Part shown: piece by piece, positions 16,502-25,898 of the stretch | How the letters are laid out: each line of letters opens with the position of its first letter | Position numbering within the stretch: the stretch's first letter is position 1 | Origin: Dictyobacter formicarum | GTDB lineage: Bacteria; Chloroflexota; Ktedonobacteria; Ktedonobacterales; Ktedonobacteraceae | Reading direction: 5' to 3' | Length of the DNA: 64,000 nt | NCBI RefSeq assembly: GCF_016587435.1 | Contig: NZ_BNJJ01000001.1 | Location: 434,001 to 498,000, forward strand | Position numbers and translations under genes: made by a program | The notes under the pieces: generated by a model | What the model saw: the letters and a program-made list of their open reading frames with translations, nothing else | The model's database searches: none | What the model was told of the DNA's origin: nothing

Positions 16502-19500
16502 GAACCTTCGATACGATCGCAGCACTTCGCATCGGCTTAGCCAGAGCTGAAGACATCCATCGCTGGAGCCATGGTGAGGTCACAAAACCGGACACTATCA
16601 ACTACCGCACACAACAACCGGTCAAAGACGGCCTCTTCTGCGGGCGCATCTTTGGACCCACACGTGATTGGTCCTGCTCATGTGGAAAATATCAATACAG
16701 GCGTCAGGCTGGCCTCGTGTGTCGCACCTGTGGTGTTGAGCTTGCGCCGGCAACCGTTCGCAGAGAACGGATGGGGCATATTGATCTCGCAGCTCCTATC
16801 GTGCATCCCTGGTATAAGCGCACCATTGGCCTCCTGCTCAATCTCTCGCCCTGGCAAGTCACAGCACTCCTGGGATATCAGCGCTATATCGTCCTCCACA
16901 TCAATGAAACGCAACGCAGCCATGAGCACCTTCATATCTCAGACATGCCGGATCCTGATGAGAAGGAAGTCTACCAGTATCTGCAGGCACTCACGATTGG
17001 TAATCTGCTCGACGTGGAGAAATATCATGCCTTATCCTCCCTGTTTCCAGGTACCATTGAGGCAAAAACAGGTGCCGAAGCGGTGCGCGATCTCTTGCGC
17101 ACGCTTGACCTGGATGCCCTGTCAACACAGCTTCAAATAGAGATAACCACAGTAGGGACCAATACGAAGAAAGCAATCCGGCGCCTGCAGGTCGTTGAGG
17201 CGTTTCGCAGGTCCAAACAACGACCAGAATGGATGATTCTTACGGCCATTCCGGTCCTTCCACCTGAGCTCCGCCCGATTCTTGTCCTGGATGGGGGACG
17301 CGTGGCCTCTTCCGATTTGAATGACCTCTACCGTCGCATCCTGCATCGCAATAATCGTTTGAAGCGCTTTCTGAAACAGAACGCGCCGAACATTGTATTG
17401 AATAATGAACGCCGCCTGCTCCAGGAAGCCTGCCATGCGCTCTTTGATAACGCCCATACAAAGAAAAAGGTGACTGATGCTCGCCACAGACCTTTGAAGA
17501 GTCTTACTGATGTGTTGCAAGGCAAAGATGGCAGATTCCGTCGCAACTTGCTCGGAAAGCGTGTAGACTATTCAGGCCGCTCGGTGATTGTTGTCGGCCC
17601 CCAACTCCAACTCCATGAGTGTGGTCTACCCAAAGAGATGGCCTGCGAACTCTTAAAGCCCTTTCTCATTGGAAAACTCCTGGATCATCATTATGCCTCC
17701 AGTCCGAAAGCGGCCAAACGTATGGTTGAACGCCGAGACACAAAGATGTGGGATGTGCTGGATGAGGTGCTCTTCGAACGCCTGGTGTTGCTCAATCGTG
17801 CGCCGACGCTGCATCGCCTGAGCATTCAAGCCTTTCAACCACGGCTCATCGAGGGAAAGGCTATTCAACTTCATCCGCTGGTGTGTGCCGCATTTAATGC
17901 CGATTTCGACGGCGATCAGATGGCCGTGCACGTTCCACTGTCTCAAAGGGCGCAGCAGGAAGCGCGCCGTCTGCTGCTCTCAACCCGGAATGTGCGCCAT
18001 CCTGCCTCCGGTGATCCCGCGATCACCCCGAGTCAGGATATCGTCCTGGGCTGTTTCTATCTCACAGAAGATCGACCGAGTCCCCAAAAAGCTGGACGTC
18101 TCTTCACCGATCGTAATGAGGCGCTGCTTGCACAGGAGGCCGGGTATATCGATCTCCACACACCTATCATCATACGTATAGGTGATATCCCTGTGTACAT
18201 GGCACCTCCTCCTGTAAAACCCGAACATCCCACCCGTGGACGCATTAAAACAACCGTCGGACGCCTCCTCTTCAATGAGATACTACCCGAACACTGTGGG
18301 TACCGCAATTATCCACATACGAAAGAAGACTTGAAAGCGCTCGTTGCCGAATGTCTTTCGCAGTGCGGGGAAGAACGAACGGTACGACTGCTTGATGACA
18401 TGAAACGGATCGGCTTTCACTATGCCACCAGGAGTGGCATCAGCTTCGCGCTCAGCGATATCACCATCCCGCCAGAGCGAGAAGTGTTGATTGAACAGGG
18501 GCGCACACAGGTCGCAGAGATAGATGCGCGCTACCATACCGGCGAGGTCACCTATGATGAGTGGTATCGGCATGTCATTGCCACCTGGACACATATTACC
18601 GATGAGATCAGTGGAAAATTAAGCACTGTCCTTGATCCTTTCGGCACCATCATGACCATCGTGAAGTCAGGTGCAACCAAAGCCAAATTTCAGCAAATAC
18701 GGCAGTTGAGCGGCATCCGCGGCCTGATGGCAAGCCCATCAGGAAAGGTCCTTCCGATCCCAGTTCTCTCGAATTACCTCCATGGCCTGCTTGTCTGGGA
18801 GATTTTCATCGCAGCATCCGGTGCACGCAAAGGATTTATGGATCGAAGTCTCAATACGGCCATGTCTGGCTACCTGACGAGACGTCTGGTCGAAGCCGGG
18901 ATGGACGTCATCGTCACCCAGGAAGACTGCCACACCACGGACAGCCTGCTCATCACCAACGATGTGTGTCACCGCAACGGGTTGCCAGATATGCGCAGCG
19001 CCATCATAGGGCGCGTTCTGGCAGAACACACTGGGCATGTCGCCGCAGGCACCCTCCTGGATGAAACCCTCGTTGATGAACTACTCGCGAATGGCGTCAA
19101 ACACGTCTTTGTCCGTACACCGCTCTCTTGCCAGGCAGCACATGGCATCTGTCAGAAATGTTATGGGTCTGATCTAGCCACAGGCACGCTCGTCCAAAAA
19201 GGCGTGGCCGTTGGCGTTCTGGCAGGCCAGGCGATTGGAGAACCCGGCACGCAACTCACCATGAGGACCTTCCATTCAGGTGGTATTGCCAACAATGCAG
19301 CCGACATTACGCTGGGTCTCCCTCGGGTCGATGACCTCTTTGAAGTCCATATGCCCGCGCAAGCCGCGCCAATGGCGGAGCGACATGGTATCGTGAAGAC
19401 AATAGCAACAGATGCAGGAACAGACGGCTATCTGCTTCACTTCGTGTCGCCACATGGAGAGCCATACGAGGAATGGAGCACCCGCATCCCACTGAGGCGA

Positions 19501-20004
19501 AAGCTGACGGTAAAGGAGGGGCAACATATCACACCAGGAACGCCACTTACCGAAGGCCCTCTTCATCCCCAGATCATCTTCCAGCTGCTGGGATCGGACA
19601 TGGCCCAACGCTACCTGATCCAGGAAATACAAAAGATCTATCGTGGGACTGGAGCCATCGTGCATGATAAACACTTCGAGGTTATTCTCAGGCAAATGAT
19701 GCGCTCTGTCCGCGTCACCGATGCAGGTGACACGGATCTTCTCCCAGGCTCGATCATCGATCGCTTTACCTTCCAGCAGTGTGTTGCGGATATCCTCGCC
19801 CAGGGAGGCAATCCAGCACGAGCGCAACCACAGCTCCTGGGGTTAACCACTGCCATTTTACAGACACAGAGCTGGATTGCCGCCGCATCGTTCCAGGATA
19901 TGAGCCGCGTACTTGCTCGCGCCGCTATTCACCACCAGCAAGATCACCTGGTCGGTTTCAAAGAAAGGCTCATCGTTGGGAAAAAGCTTCCTGAATTGAG
20001 GTGA
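16498..20004 (+). CDS. Orphan RNA polymerase beta-prime subunit paralogue
   Basis: 1168 residues, close to the length of compact bacterial RpoC. All main landmarks are present: zinc site C60/C62/C75/C78; RVDYSGRSVIVVGP; catalytic NADFDGDQMAVH (N467-D473 binds the active-site Mg); bridge-helix region near 775; second zinc site (EDCHT and CQAAHGICQKC); trigger loop GTQLTMRTFHSGG near 915-928; C-terminal LPGSIIDRF and AASFQDMSRV. The bridge-helix region reads GARKGFMDRSLNTAMSGYL where the norm is KGLADTALKTA. The C-terminus ends KKLPELR without the usual IPAGTG. No rpoB, ribosomal or elongation-factor genes are near, so this is not the housekeeping operon. Coupled to a Replic_Relax-like gene. 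Confidence 0.9.
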   Translation: MRTFDTIAALRIGLARAEDIHRWSHGEVTKPDTINYRTQQPVKDGLFCGRIFGPTRDWSCSCGKYQYRRQAGLVCRTCGVELAPATVRRERMGHIDLAAPIVHPWYKRTIGLLLNLSPWQVTALLGYQRYIVLHINETQRSHEHLHISDMPDPDEKEVYQYLQALTIGNLLDVEKYHALSSLFPGTIEAKTGAEAVRDLLRTLDLDALSTQLQIEITTVGTNTKKAIRRLQVVEAFRRSKQRPEWMILTAIPVLPPELRPILVLDGGRVASSDLNDLYRRILHRNNRLKRFLKQNAPNIVLNNERRLLQEACHALFDNAHTKKKVTDARHRPLKSLTDVLQGKDGRFRRNLLGKRVDYSGRSVIVVGPQLQLHECGLPKEMACELLKPFLIGKLLDHHYASSPKAAKRMVERRDTKMWDVLDEVLFERLVLLNRAPTLHRLSIQAFQPRLIEGKAIQLHPLVCAAFNADFDGDQMAVHVPLSQRAQQEARRLLLSTRNVRHPASGDPAITPSQDIVLGCFYLTEDRPSPQKAGRLFTDRNEALLAQEAGYIDLHTPIIIRIGDIPVYMAPPPVKPEHPTRGRIKTTVGRLLFNEILPEHCGYRNYPHTKEDLKALVAECLSQCGEERTVRLLDDMKRIGFHYATRSGISFALSDITIPPEREVLIEQGRTQVAEIDARYHTGEVTYDEWYRHVIATWTHITDEISGKLSTVLDPFGTIMTIVKSGATKAKFQQIRQLSGIRGLMASPSGKVLPIPVLSNYLHGLLVWEIFIAASGARKGFMDRSLNTAMSGYLTRRLVEAGMDVIVTQEDCHTTDSLLITNDVCHRNGLPDMRSAIIGRVLAEHTGHVAAGTLLDETLVDELLANGVKHVFVRTPLSCQAAHGICQKCYGSDLATGTLVQKGVAVGVLAGQAIGEPGTQLTMRTFHSGGIANNAADITLGLPRVDDLFEVHMPAQAAPMAERHGIVKTIATDAGTDGYLLHFVSPHGEPYEEWSTRIPLRRKLTVKEGQHITPGTPLTEGPLHPQIIFQLLGSDMAQRYLIQEIQKIYRGTGAIVHDKHFEVILRQMMRSVRVTDAGDTDLLPGSIIDRFTFQQCVADILAQGGNPARAQPQLLGLTTAILQTQSWIAAASFQDMSRVLARAAIHHQQDHLVGFKERLIVGKKLPELR

Positions 20005-20013
20005 AACGGCAAC

Positions 20014-20064
20014 CTGGACAAGCGAAACTCACAGATAAGTCAACAATAATTATTGCTTGTCCAG
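20014..20064 (+). terminator. Stem-loop after the rpoC-like gene
   Basis: CTGGACAAGC (20014-20023) pairs perfectly with GCTTGTCCAG (20055-20064) around a 31-nt AT-rich loop, 10 nt past the stop. It lacks a tight T-run, so it may be an attenuator or RNA-stability element rather than a full stop. AT-rich promoter-like sequence follows up to the next gene. Confidence 0.5.
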
Positions 20065-20281
20065 CAGATGATTACACTTCTTTCAATATTGTCTACTTTA
20101 TCACACTGTGATGTATTTTACACTTTGTTCAACTATACTCGTGTAAAATAGAAGAAAGTATGAACGCGAGCAAGAAACCTGTATGGCACATGAATGAATT
20201 TCAATAGGGACAATCCATATATTGCTATGCTATAGAAATACGCCGATATATATGCACCTCTCTGTGAAAGGAAGCACACTC

Positions 20282-22063
20282 ATGTCTCAAAATAGCATGC
20301 ATGCCCGAACCTATTTGATAATCGCAGGAATGGTTGGACTCTTGATGGCGATCGTCGTCACGGTTCGGCTCTCTCTCCCAACCATGCCACTACTTGGTCA
20401 GCTCTCTCAATTTTCGCTGCCGATACGTACAGCCATTATCGCCAGGCTTCTTTCACCTCTGCTCAGCTTTGTCCTTATAGGAGGGTGGATCTGGGTGCTT
20501 CTGTCACTAGGCGAGCAATTTTTCTTCTCGCACGAGAACAAAGAACATGCAATCCTTGCCACGCCGTCTTCAGAAACCACGCATCAACACCCTCAATATA
20601 CAGAAGAGCAATTCGTCACACCGCACACAAACCACCCAGAACCATTGACCATACAAAAACGCATCGCGGTCCCTCCACTCTTTCAACTAGATCCAACCGA
20701 TCCCTGGCAGCAAGGCAATCTTCCAACGACCCCATTGCCCATCACAAACCCTGGCTGGTCTGCGAACGTCAATCGCACAGAAGAAGAAACGAAAAACGAG
20801 AATGATGAGCATACAGGAGCTCCCCCACCAGAGCAGGCCCAGCCACCACAAACCCTCAACACGCCTTCACAGCAGGAAGAGCAACAGCAAACAGAAGAAC
20901 CCAAAGAAGCACAACCATTATTCTCTTTACAGCTACCAAAACAATCTGATTCGACGCCCACACCAGTCACATTGACACTCCTCAAACAGATTCGCTGCTG
21001 GATACAGGCGGATGACGGGACACAGGTGGAAGTCAAGTTGCGCAAAGGAGAGAACGCGATTCGCCTGATTCAACTTGCCTACATCGCCTGGCGAAGAGGA
21101 AATGCCGTCGACCGAGATAAAGTCCTGACCTATGCTGTCGCCCGTGGAAAAAGACGTGATATGAATGTAGATCAGTTGGGAGAGGTCTTTGATGCAGCCA
21201 AGCGCTATCTTCGCCAGGATTTAGATCGCGCCGTCAAAGATTTGGAAAAGAACGGCCATCCTGTCACGGGTAATATTGATTTCTTCAGTAATGAGCCAGG
21301 ATTTTATTCACTTCACCCATCGTGCCGAGCCATTGACCTTGATGAAATTGAAGAACACGACAACACGATCAAGGTTGCGCGCAAGGAAGGGCTTCTGGAT
21401 GAAAAGCTCGATGGCACTATGCCTGACTGGGTCATACAAGCTTGTCAGAAGCTCATTGATGCCTATCCAGGAGATTTCATCCAATCACTGCTAGAGAAGT
21501 TCCCTGAAGAGTTTGGCCCCTGGGCCAAAGAGCCTGTGACCCTGTATCGCGACAAGTATCTGGATGCGCTACTGATCATGGCCAACCATGAAAGCGCCCT
21601 GGGCCGAAACGTCTTTGACAACAAACTTTCTACGGAACAAAACGAAGAGCAGCGTAGACATCATATTGGCAGGGCAGCACAGCTGTTCTATGACTATGCT
21701 ATGTACGCCATCAACACGCGCTGGGACAAAAAAGTAAAATTCGCCTATAGAGCCGACAAAGATGGTGAGCGCGTCATCAGGGCCGCTCGTGCGATGCGGC
21801 GCTGTGTCGTCGAACTAGGAATGCTCGGCAATCCCGATATGATCGACCAGGTCTATCTCGCATTCAAAGAACGCATGTCGACACTCAGCGAAGGCACCTG
21901 GAAGCCAGACAAGGATACCGAAAACGATGTGGCCGAAGCCAAAAAGACCACCAATGCCTATCGCTTCTCATTGCAACTATCATCCCAGCAACAGGGGCAG
22001 GTTCAAGCCAGGTCCAAAGGGGCCACGAACGAAAGTCTGAGCACGCCTCACCGCACACCATAA
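20282..22063 (+). CDS. Two-helix membrane protein with large cytoplasmic region, BTAD/TPR-like C-terminus
   Basis: ATG 20282 lies behind AAAGGA; an in-frame ATG at 20222 is unsupported. Residues 9-30 and about 48-75 are membrane helices, followed by a long Pro/Gln/Thr-rich linker. From about 230 a folded helical region begins (LRKGENAIRLIQLAYIAWRR), with patterns that recall the winged-helix plus BTAD/TPR arrays of SARP-type regulators but too diverged to call. The protein is probably anchored with its bulk in the cytoplasm. It follows the orphan RpoC gene on the same strand and may belong to the same functional block. Confidence 0.55.
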   Translation: MSQNSMHARTYLIIAGMVGLLMAIVVTVRLSLPTMPLLGQLSQFSLPIRTAIIARLLSPLLSFVLIGGWIWVLLSLGEQFFFSHENKEHAILATPSSETTHQHPQYTEEQFVTPHTNHPEPLTIQKRIAVPPLFQLDPTDPWQQGNLPTTPLPITNPGWSANVNRTEEETKNENDEHTGAPPPEQAQPPQTLNTPSQQEEQQQTEEPKEAQPLFSLQLPKQSDSTPTPVTLTLLKQIRCWIQADDGTQVEVKLRKGENAIRLIQLAYIAWRRGNAVDRDKVLTYAVARGKRRDMNVDQLGEVFDAAKRYLRQDLDRAVKDLEKNGHPVTGNIDFFSNEPGFYSLHPSCRAIDLDEIEEHDNTIKVARKEGLLDEKLDGTMPDWVIQACQKLIDAYPGDFIQSLLEKFPEEFGPWAKEPVTLYRDKYLDALLIMANHESALGRNVFDNKLSTEQNEEQRRHHIGRAAQLFYDYAMYAINTRWDKKVKFAYRADKDGERVIRAARAMRRCVVELGMLGNPDMIDQVYLAFKERMSTLSEGTWKPDKDTENDVAEAKKTTNAYRFSLQLSSQQQGQVQARSKGATNESLSTPHRTP

Positions 22064-22298
22064 AAAGGCGGTGGCTTGCGGCGGGCTAAAATCCTGCGTC
22101 AAGCTGCCCCTCTCCTCTCTCTCTGGTGCCCTGCAGCTCCCCTGTTACTCTCCACCAAAGCAGCATAGACTCAATATCAAGGGTATATCGAAGTACTGTA
22201 TACCTCGCAGAAATGCCGTATACATGTACAACACTGATGAGTCAATTTCTTGCCCTGACAGAAAATAACTTCATAGCAGGAGCGAAAGGAAAACAGCG

Positions 22299-22880
22299 AT
22301 GTCTTTACACAGGAAGCCAAACAACTATCGTACATTTCACATCGCCATTGCAGGCGCAGCAGCCATTGGAGGTTGGTGGATCTGGAAGAATGCATCGAAA
22401 AAAAAGAGGGAGAGTATGCACGATCAAGTGAAACAGTCACTAAAGAACGTCGACCTCCATGAATGGCTATCAGAAAAACATAGAAATATTCAAGAAATGT
22501 CACCGCTACAGGATATGCGTACCCCTCGAGGAATTTCGTGTGTGCTCTACCATTCCTATGTCTCAGTAGATGAAAGTAATATCTGTAAACCAAACCATTG
22601 GCATGCAACGTACTGGCTCCGATTCGTTGCGATCATTGAACAGGAGCCACGATGTGCTATTGTCCAGCATAGTGACACCAAACGCTATTACCTGATGATA
22701 CAGGTTTCTGCAGAACACCCTCTTCCCTGCGACAGTTGCATTGCCCCTCATGAAATATATCGCTTGCCTGTCCAGGATCACTATGGCTACTTTGTATTCG
22801 CTCCTCAGCAAGGCCTCGATGGTTTTGCGTCCTTGCAACATGCACAAGAGGCAGCGCTAACACTGTCGACTTCTCTCTGA
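22299..22880 (+). CDS. Small membrane-anchored protein of unknown function
   Basis: 193 residues; ATG follows AAAGGA. A short N-terminal helix (FHIAIAGAAAIGGWWIW) is followed at once by a KNASKKKRE stop-transfer sequence, so the rest is likely cytoplasmic. The soluble part is beta-rich with ISCVLYHSYVSVDES and two Cys (PCDSC). No family is recognised. It is the last gene of the block that contains the orphan RpoC. Confidence 0.55.
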   Translation: MSLHRKPNNYRTFHIAIAGAAAIGGWWIWKNASKKKRESMHDQVKQSLKNVDLHEWLSEKHRNIQEMSPLQDMRTPRGISCVLYHSYVSVDESNICKPNHWHATYWLRFVAIIEQEPRCAIVQHSDTKRYYLMIQVSAEHPLPCDSCIAPHEIYRLPVQDHYGYFVFAPQQGLDGFASLQHAQEAALTLSTSL

Positions 22881-23216
22881 ACTTGCCTTACTTTCATGGC
22901 TAAAGAAATAGATGTCTACTAGCCACGAAAGCGGGGCAATCACAGGCTCAATAAGGCGGGATATGTGGCAAACAAAAATGAAGCCTTTATCCCTGCCTTA
23001 TGGGCATCTAATCAGTGTCACACAACTCCAGCAAAGCAAAAACCAACATATACAGATCAAGACTTGCACCATCTGGCGAAAACACACACATCAACAATCG
23101 CGAATACAATAAAGCCAGTTTGGGGATGGGTGTCATTTTTGATAATGAAGCACCACCTTCTGGTATTTGATTTGTAGCTCTTTGGCCCAATCATCTACTT
23201 CACACAGCGGCATGCG
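22881..23216. other. Intergenic region, no supported gene
   Basis: About 336 bp between the small membrane protein and the oppositely oriented oxidoreductase fragment. Only short frames without start signals are seen. It may mark the right edge of the rpoC-containing block, but I find no integrase or attachment repeat here. Confidence 0.4.
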
Positions 23217-23651
23217 TCAACAGTCATATCCCAAAATCTCACTGACAATGGACATCTCTCGTTCCGCAAATACAACTGTTCCGTCCTCATCTATATGTCC
23301 GATACCATCAAGCACAAGTCCTGCTTCGTTGATATCGATAGCATCTTGCAACGTCATCTTCTCGGGGAGAACAACTTTTACACCACATTCATCTACACAG
23401 ACAGGATATCCTCCAGGTAATCCATTTGGGGCAGGGGCATGGGTAATAATCCCAGTATCATTGACGATACCATCAAAAACGACGGCTGCCTCAGCAGCCG
23501 TCATGATATTCCCAATACCACCGCCAGTTCTCCTGAGTGTGGATCTGAATTGTTGGAAAACTGCTGATTGATCAATTGTGGAGGTTTTATCAATACCATT
23601 GATAGAAATAGACAACGAGAGCGGGACATCATTAAGCGGGATGCGAGACAT
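23217..23651 (-). pseudogene. C-terminal fragment of a Rossmann (saccharopine-dehydrogenase-like) oxidoreductase
   Basis: 145 codons with no ribosome site at the first ATG; the frame stays open 16 codons further upstream, then meets TAA. The sequence (PNGLPGGYPV, AIDINEAGLVLDGIGHI, DEDGTVVF, ILGYDC) reads as the C-terminus of a larger NAD(P)-type oxidoreductase. Its missing front half appears to be the fragment at 29592-30201, same strand and 6 kb away. From my memory of the family only about 20-30 residues are lost between the two. The exact family name is uncertain. Confidence 0.6.
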
Positions 23652-23827
23652 CCAATAGCTTACTGTGGTTTGACAATCGGTTTGTCCAAAACTGGCACTT
23701 TATCGGTCAATGACTGTGTTGGACATTTTATGGTTCAAAGATGCAAAGTAGTTCAACGGCTTGAAAAACCATTCTAGATAGTGGCCCTTGAAAGCAGATG
23801 GATTTGCTGGCAATAAGACTCACGTGT

Positions 23828-23885
23828 GGGGCCGTAGCTCAGCTGGATAGAGCACCAGATTCCTAATCTGGGGGTTGAGGGTTCG
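23828..23885 (+). tRNA. tRNA-Arg(CCT), interrupted in the T-loop (probable pseudo-tRNA)
   Basis: GGGGCCG acceptor, GCTC/GAGC D-arm, CCAGA-TTCCTAA-TCTGG anticodon arm (anticodon CCT) and GAGGG T-stem are all intact up to GGTTCG in the T-loop. The sequence then departs into a 78-bp insert with three hairpins. After the insert, TCAATCCCGCCGG resembles a T-arm and acceptor end but does not pair well with GGGGCCG. So the gene is either a pseudogene or an unusual intron-bearing tRNA. It lies just right of the oxidoreductase fragment. Confidence 0.7.
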
Positions 23886-23967
23886 TCAAAAATGCTTCCT
23901 GCATTTTTGGGCGGCTCGCTTCGCTGCGCCGCCCACAAGGGCAAATGGTCAGGAGACCATTTGTCAA
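23886..23967. repeat. Three-hairpin palindromic insert within the tRNA gene
   Basis: The insert contains three consecutive stem-loops: CAAAAATGC/GCATTTTTG, GGGCGGC/GCCGCCC and CAAATGGTC/GACCATTTG. It is flanked by GTCAA at 23885-23889 and 23963-23967, looking like a 5-bp target duplication. It has no coding capacity. It could be a REP-like or MITE-like element, or an intron-like structured RNA. Confidence 0.6.
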
Positions 23968-24065
23968 TCCCGCCGGTCAAACCTCATACTTGAACACTCA
24001 TATCTGCTCGTCATGATACCGTAGGGACACTTGCTGTATTATCTCGTTGGTCGTATACTTAAGCC

Positions 24066-24575
24066 ATGGGCATAAGAAATTATCTGATTGAAGGTGTTTC
24101 CGGCACCGGCAAAACTTCGGTCTGCACAGAATTGCAGCGGCGCGGCTACCAGGCCATTCATGGTGACCGGGAATTGAGGTATAAAGGTGATCCGAAAACA
24201 GATACACCGACGGATACCTCCGCAAATGATCGCCACCTATCCCCCCTTTGGGATGTAGAGAAAGTCCAAACCCTCGCCGCTAACAAGGATGAGGCTGTCA
24301 CCTTTTTCTGCGGCGGTTCAAGGAATTTTTCCCAATTCATCCAGTTATTTGACGGCGTGTTTATCCTTGATGTCGACCTTGACACCTGTCTTCGGCGGAT
24401 TGATGAGCGAGTGGCACTGGACCCAACTGACTGGGGCGGAAGACCAGAGGAACGAGAAATCATTGCGCGCTTGCATCAAACGAAAGAAGCTATACCGAAA
24501 GACGGCATCATCATCGACGCCACCGCACCTCTCATGCGCGTCGTTGACGAGATCGTCCGTCACATAACTCTTTAG
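24066..24575 (+). CDS. P-loop nucleoside/nucleotide-kinase-like protein
   Basis: 169 residues. The N-terminus IEGVSGTGKTSVCTEL is a Walker A motif at residues 10-17. GVFILDVDLDTCLRRI is the Walker-B-like strand, followed by a lid-type region with RPEEREIIARL, and the C-terminus DGIIIDATAP is the last strand typical of small kinases that take a short phosphoacceptor. The acceptor is not known. The gene stands alone, between a broken tRNA gene and an ISL3 element, inside a region that splits another gene. Annotation as an AAA/shikimate-kinase-like ATPase would be equivalent. Confidence 0.75.
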   Translation: MGIRNYLIEGVSGTGKTSVCTELQRRGYQAIHGDRELRYKGDPKTDTPTDTSANDRHLSPLWDVEKVQTLAANKDEAVTFFCGGSRNFSQFIQLFDGVFILDVDLDTCLRRIDERVALDPTDWGGRPEEREIIARLHQTKEAIPKDGIIIDATAPLMRVVDEIVRHITL

Positions 24576-24954
24576 AGCGGTATTCACAAGGCAAGTGCCA
24601 TATGGCTAAAGAGCCAATCGCCATCAATGTGGAAGTCCAGAAAGAAGCATAGCGCGCCTTTCCATATGCCGCATCATTTGGGCTGACCACGGAGCACACA
24701 CAGCAGTCAGCCCTTTCCTATGTATCCACCTTTTTTCTCTTTCCTAACAAGACACAGTTCTCAGAGCGGCCCTCTCAGTCTTTCAAACTCCTGGTCAATC
24801 AACCTTCTTTGATCCAGTTTCCTTAGCGTTGTTTTTCGGGCTCTGACTCAATTTTGATGATCACGATAGTAGAGTTAAACGTGATGCTTCGATAGGAAGT
24901 CATGTGCTTACTCGCTCTTGCAGGACCAGATGCAGTCTTTTCACAGTTTTGACC
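24576..24954. other. Intergenic region left of the ISL3 element
   Basis: A 16-codon frame (24603-24653, MAKEPIAINVEVQKEA) stops early; the same frame continues another 40 or so codons, possibly a decayed small gene. Nothing else is supported. The final bases abut the duplicated CATATCCT site (24955-24962). Confidence 0.35.
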
Positions 24955-25034
24955 CATATCCTGGCTCTTGTCCACTCTTGGGGTTTTCTGTTTGCTTGCT
25001 CGCTCTTCTCCCCATGCCATGAACTTGACACAAA

Positions 25035-25075
25035 GAAGCATTTCCAGGTGTTTGAAACACCTGAAAATGCTTTTC
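25035..25075 (-). terminator. Terminator at the end of the ISL3 cargo gene
   Basis: An extended stem around AGGTGTTTGAAACACCT, continued by GAAGCATTT/AAATGCTTTTC-type pairing, lies 26 nt beyond the methyltransferase stop and within the ISL3 element. Confidence 0.6.
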
Positions 25076-25100
25076 AATACAGTACGGCGAGAGGCGAGAA

Positions 25101-25898
25101 TCAGGTGCGTGGACAGTAGGTAGCCCAGAAGCCGAACCAGGGTGGAGCATAGGCAACAAAATGATCCCAGGTTCCCGGCTCTGCTTCTCCGTTTGGAAAC
25201 AGGTGCAGATCCTCGCTCAGATGCTGAAGAACAAAGCCCTCATCGCTCAGGCCATTGATCAGCGAACTCAGCGTATGGCGGTACTCGCGCAAGATGGGAA
25301 TGGGCTCGCCATGATAGTTCTCACGCGCGTAGGCCCAAGGTTGATCCTCGCTTTCCAGAAGCATTCCCTCGATGTAGGGATACTTCAGGCTGTAGCCATT
25401 GCCATTCCAATCCTTGGGCGTCAGGCCACAGGTGAAAGGATTGGCACACTGCATATGGTAGATCCCACCAACATGCAAGACCCGTGCAACTTCGTGAAAA
25501 ACGGCGCGTGCATCAGGGACGAAGTTCAGCGAGTAGGGGTGCCAGACGATATCGAAGGATGTCGAGGCTATGGCCGAGAGGTCCCGCATGTCACCTTGCA
25601 CCGTCTTGATGGCGACATGATAGTGTTCTGCCACCTGTTGATCACGTGCAAGTTGGCCCTCGGCGATATCCAGCACCGTCACCTCAGCGCCGAGCAGCGC
25701 GAAAGCGGCTGATTGCTGACCGCCGCCGCTCGCCAGGCAAAGAACTTGTTTCCCCCGTATACTCCCCAATCGCCCCTCTGGATCAATGTTGCCCTGCGCA
25801 CTCTTCGCATCGAGCTCTAACGCTGGTCTGCTAAAGAGTGCATTCGCTCCTGCCAGTGCATTCCAACGCTTCTGATTATGTTGGGAGATGTTGTCCAC
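25101..25898 (-). CDS. Class I SAM-dependent methyltransferase, ISL3 passenger gene
   Basis: GTG 25898 follows AAGGAGG. The 265-residue product has motif I VLCLASGGGQQSAAFALLG (residues about 52-70), VTVLDIAEGQL after strand 2, FDIVWHPYSLNFV after strand 4 and VLHVGGIYHMQCANPF. The order is that of the Methyltransf_11 group of small-molecule methyltransferases. The substrate is not known. It is transcribed in the same direction as the transposase and sits inside the ISL3 terminal repeats, so it travels as cargo. Methylation conferring resistance is one plausible reason for mobility, but that is inference. Confidence 0.8.
   Translation of the reverse strand: MDNISQHNQKRWNALAGANALFSRPALELDAKSAQGNIDPEGRLGSIRGKQVLCLASGGGQQSAAFALLGAEVTVLDIAEGQLARDQQVAEHYHVAIKTVQGDMRDLSAIASTSFDIVWHPYSLNFVPDARAVFHEVARVLHVGGIYHMQCANPFTCGLTPKDWNGNGYSLKYPYIEGMLLESEDQPWAYARENYHGEPIPILREYRHTLSSLINGLSDEGFVLQHLSEDLHLFPNGEAEPGTWDHFVAYAPPWFGFWATYCPRT

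Noticed and set aside
16498..20004. The rpoC-like gene as the housekeeping copy
   Set aside because: No rpoB or ribosomal gene neighbourhood, diverged bridge helix and a short C-terminus; a paralogue is more likely. Only the whole genome can settle it.
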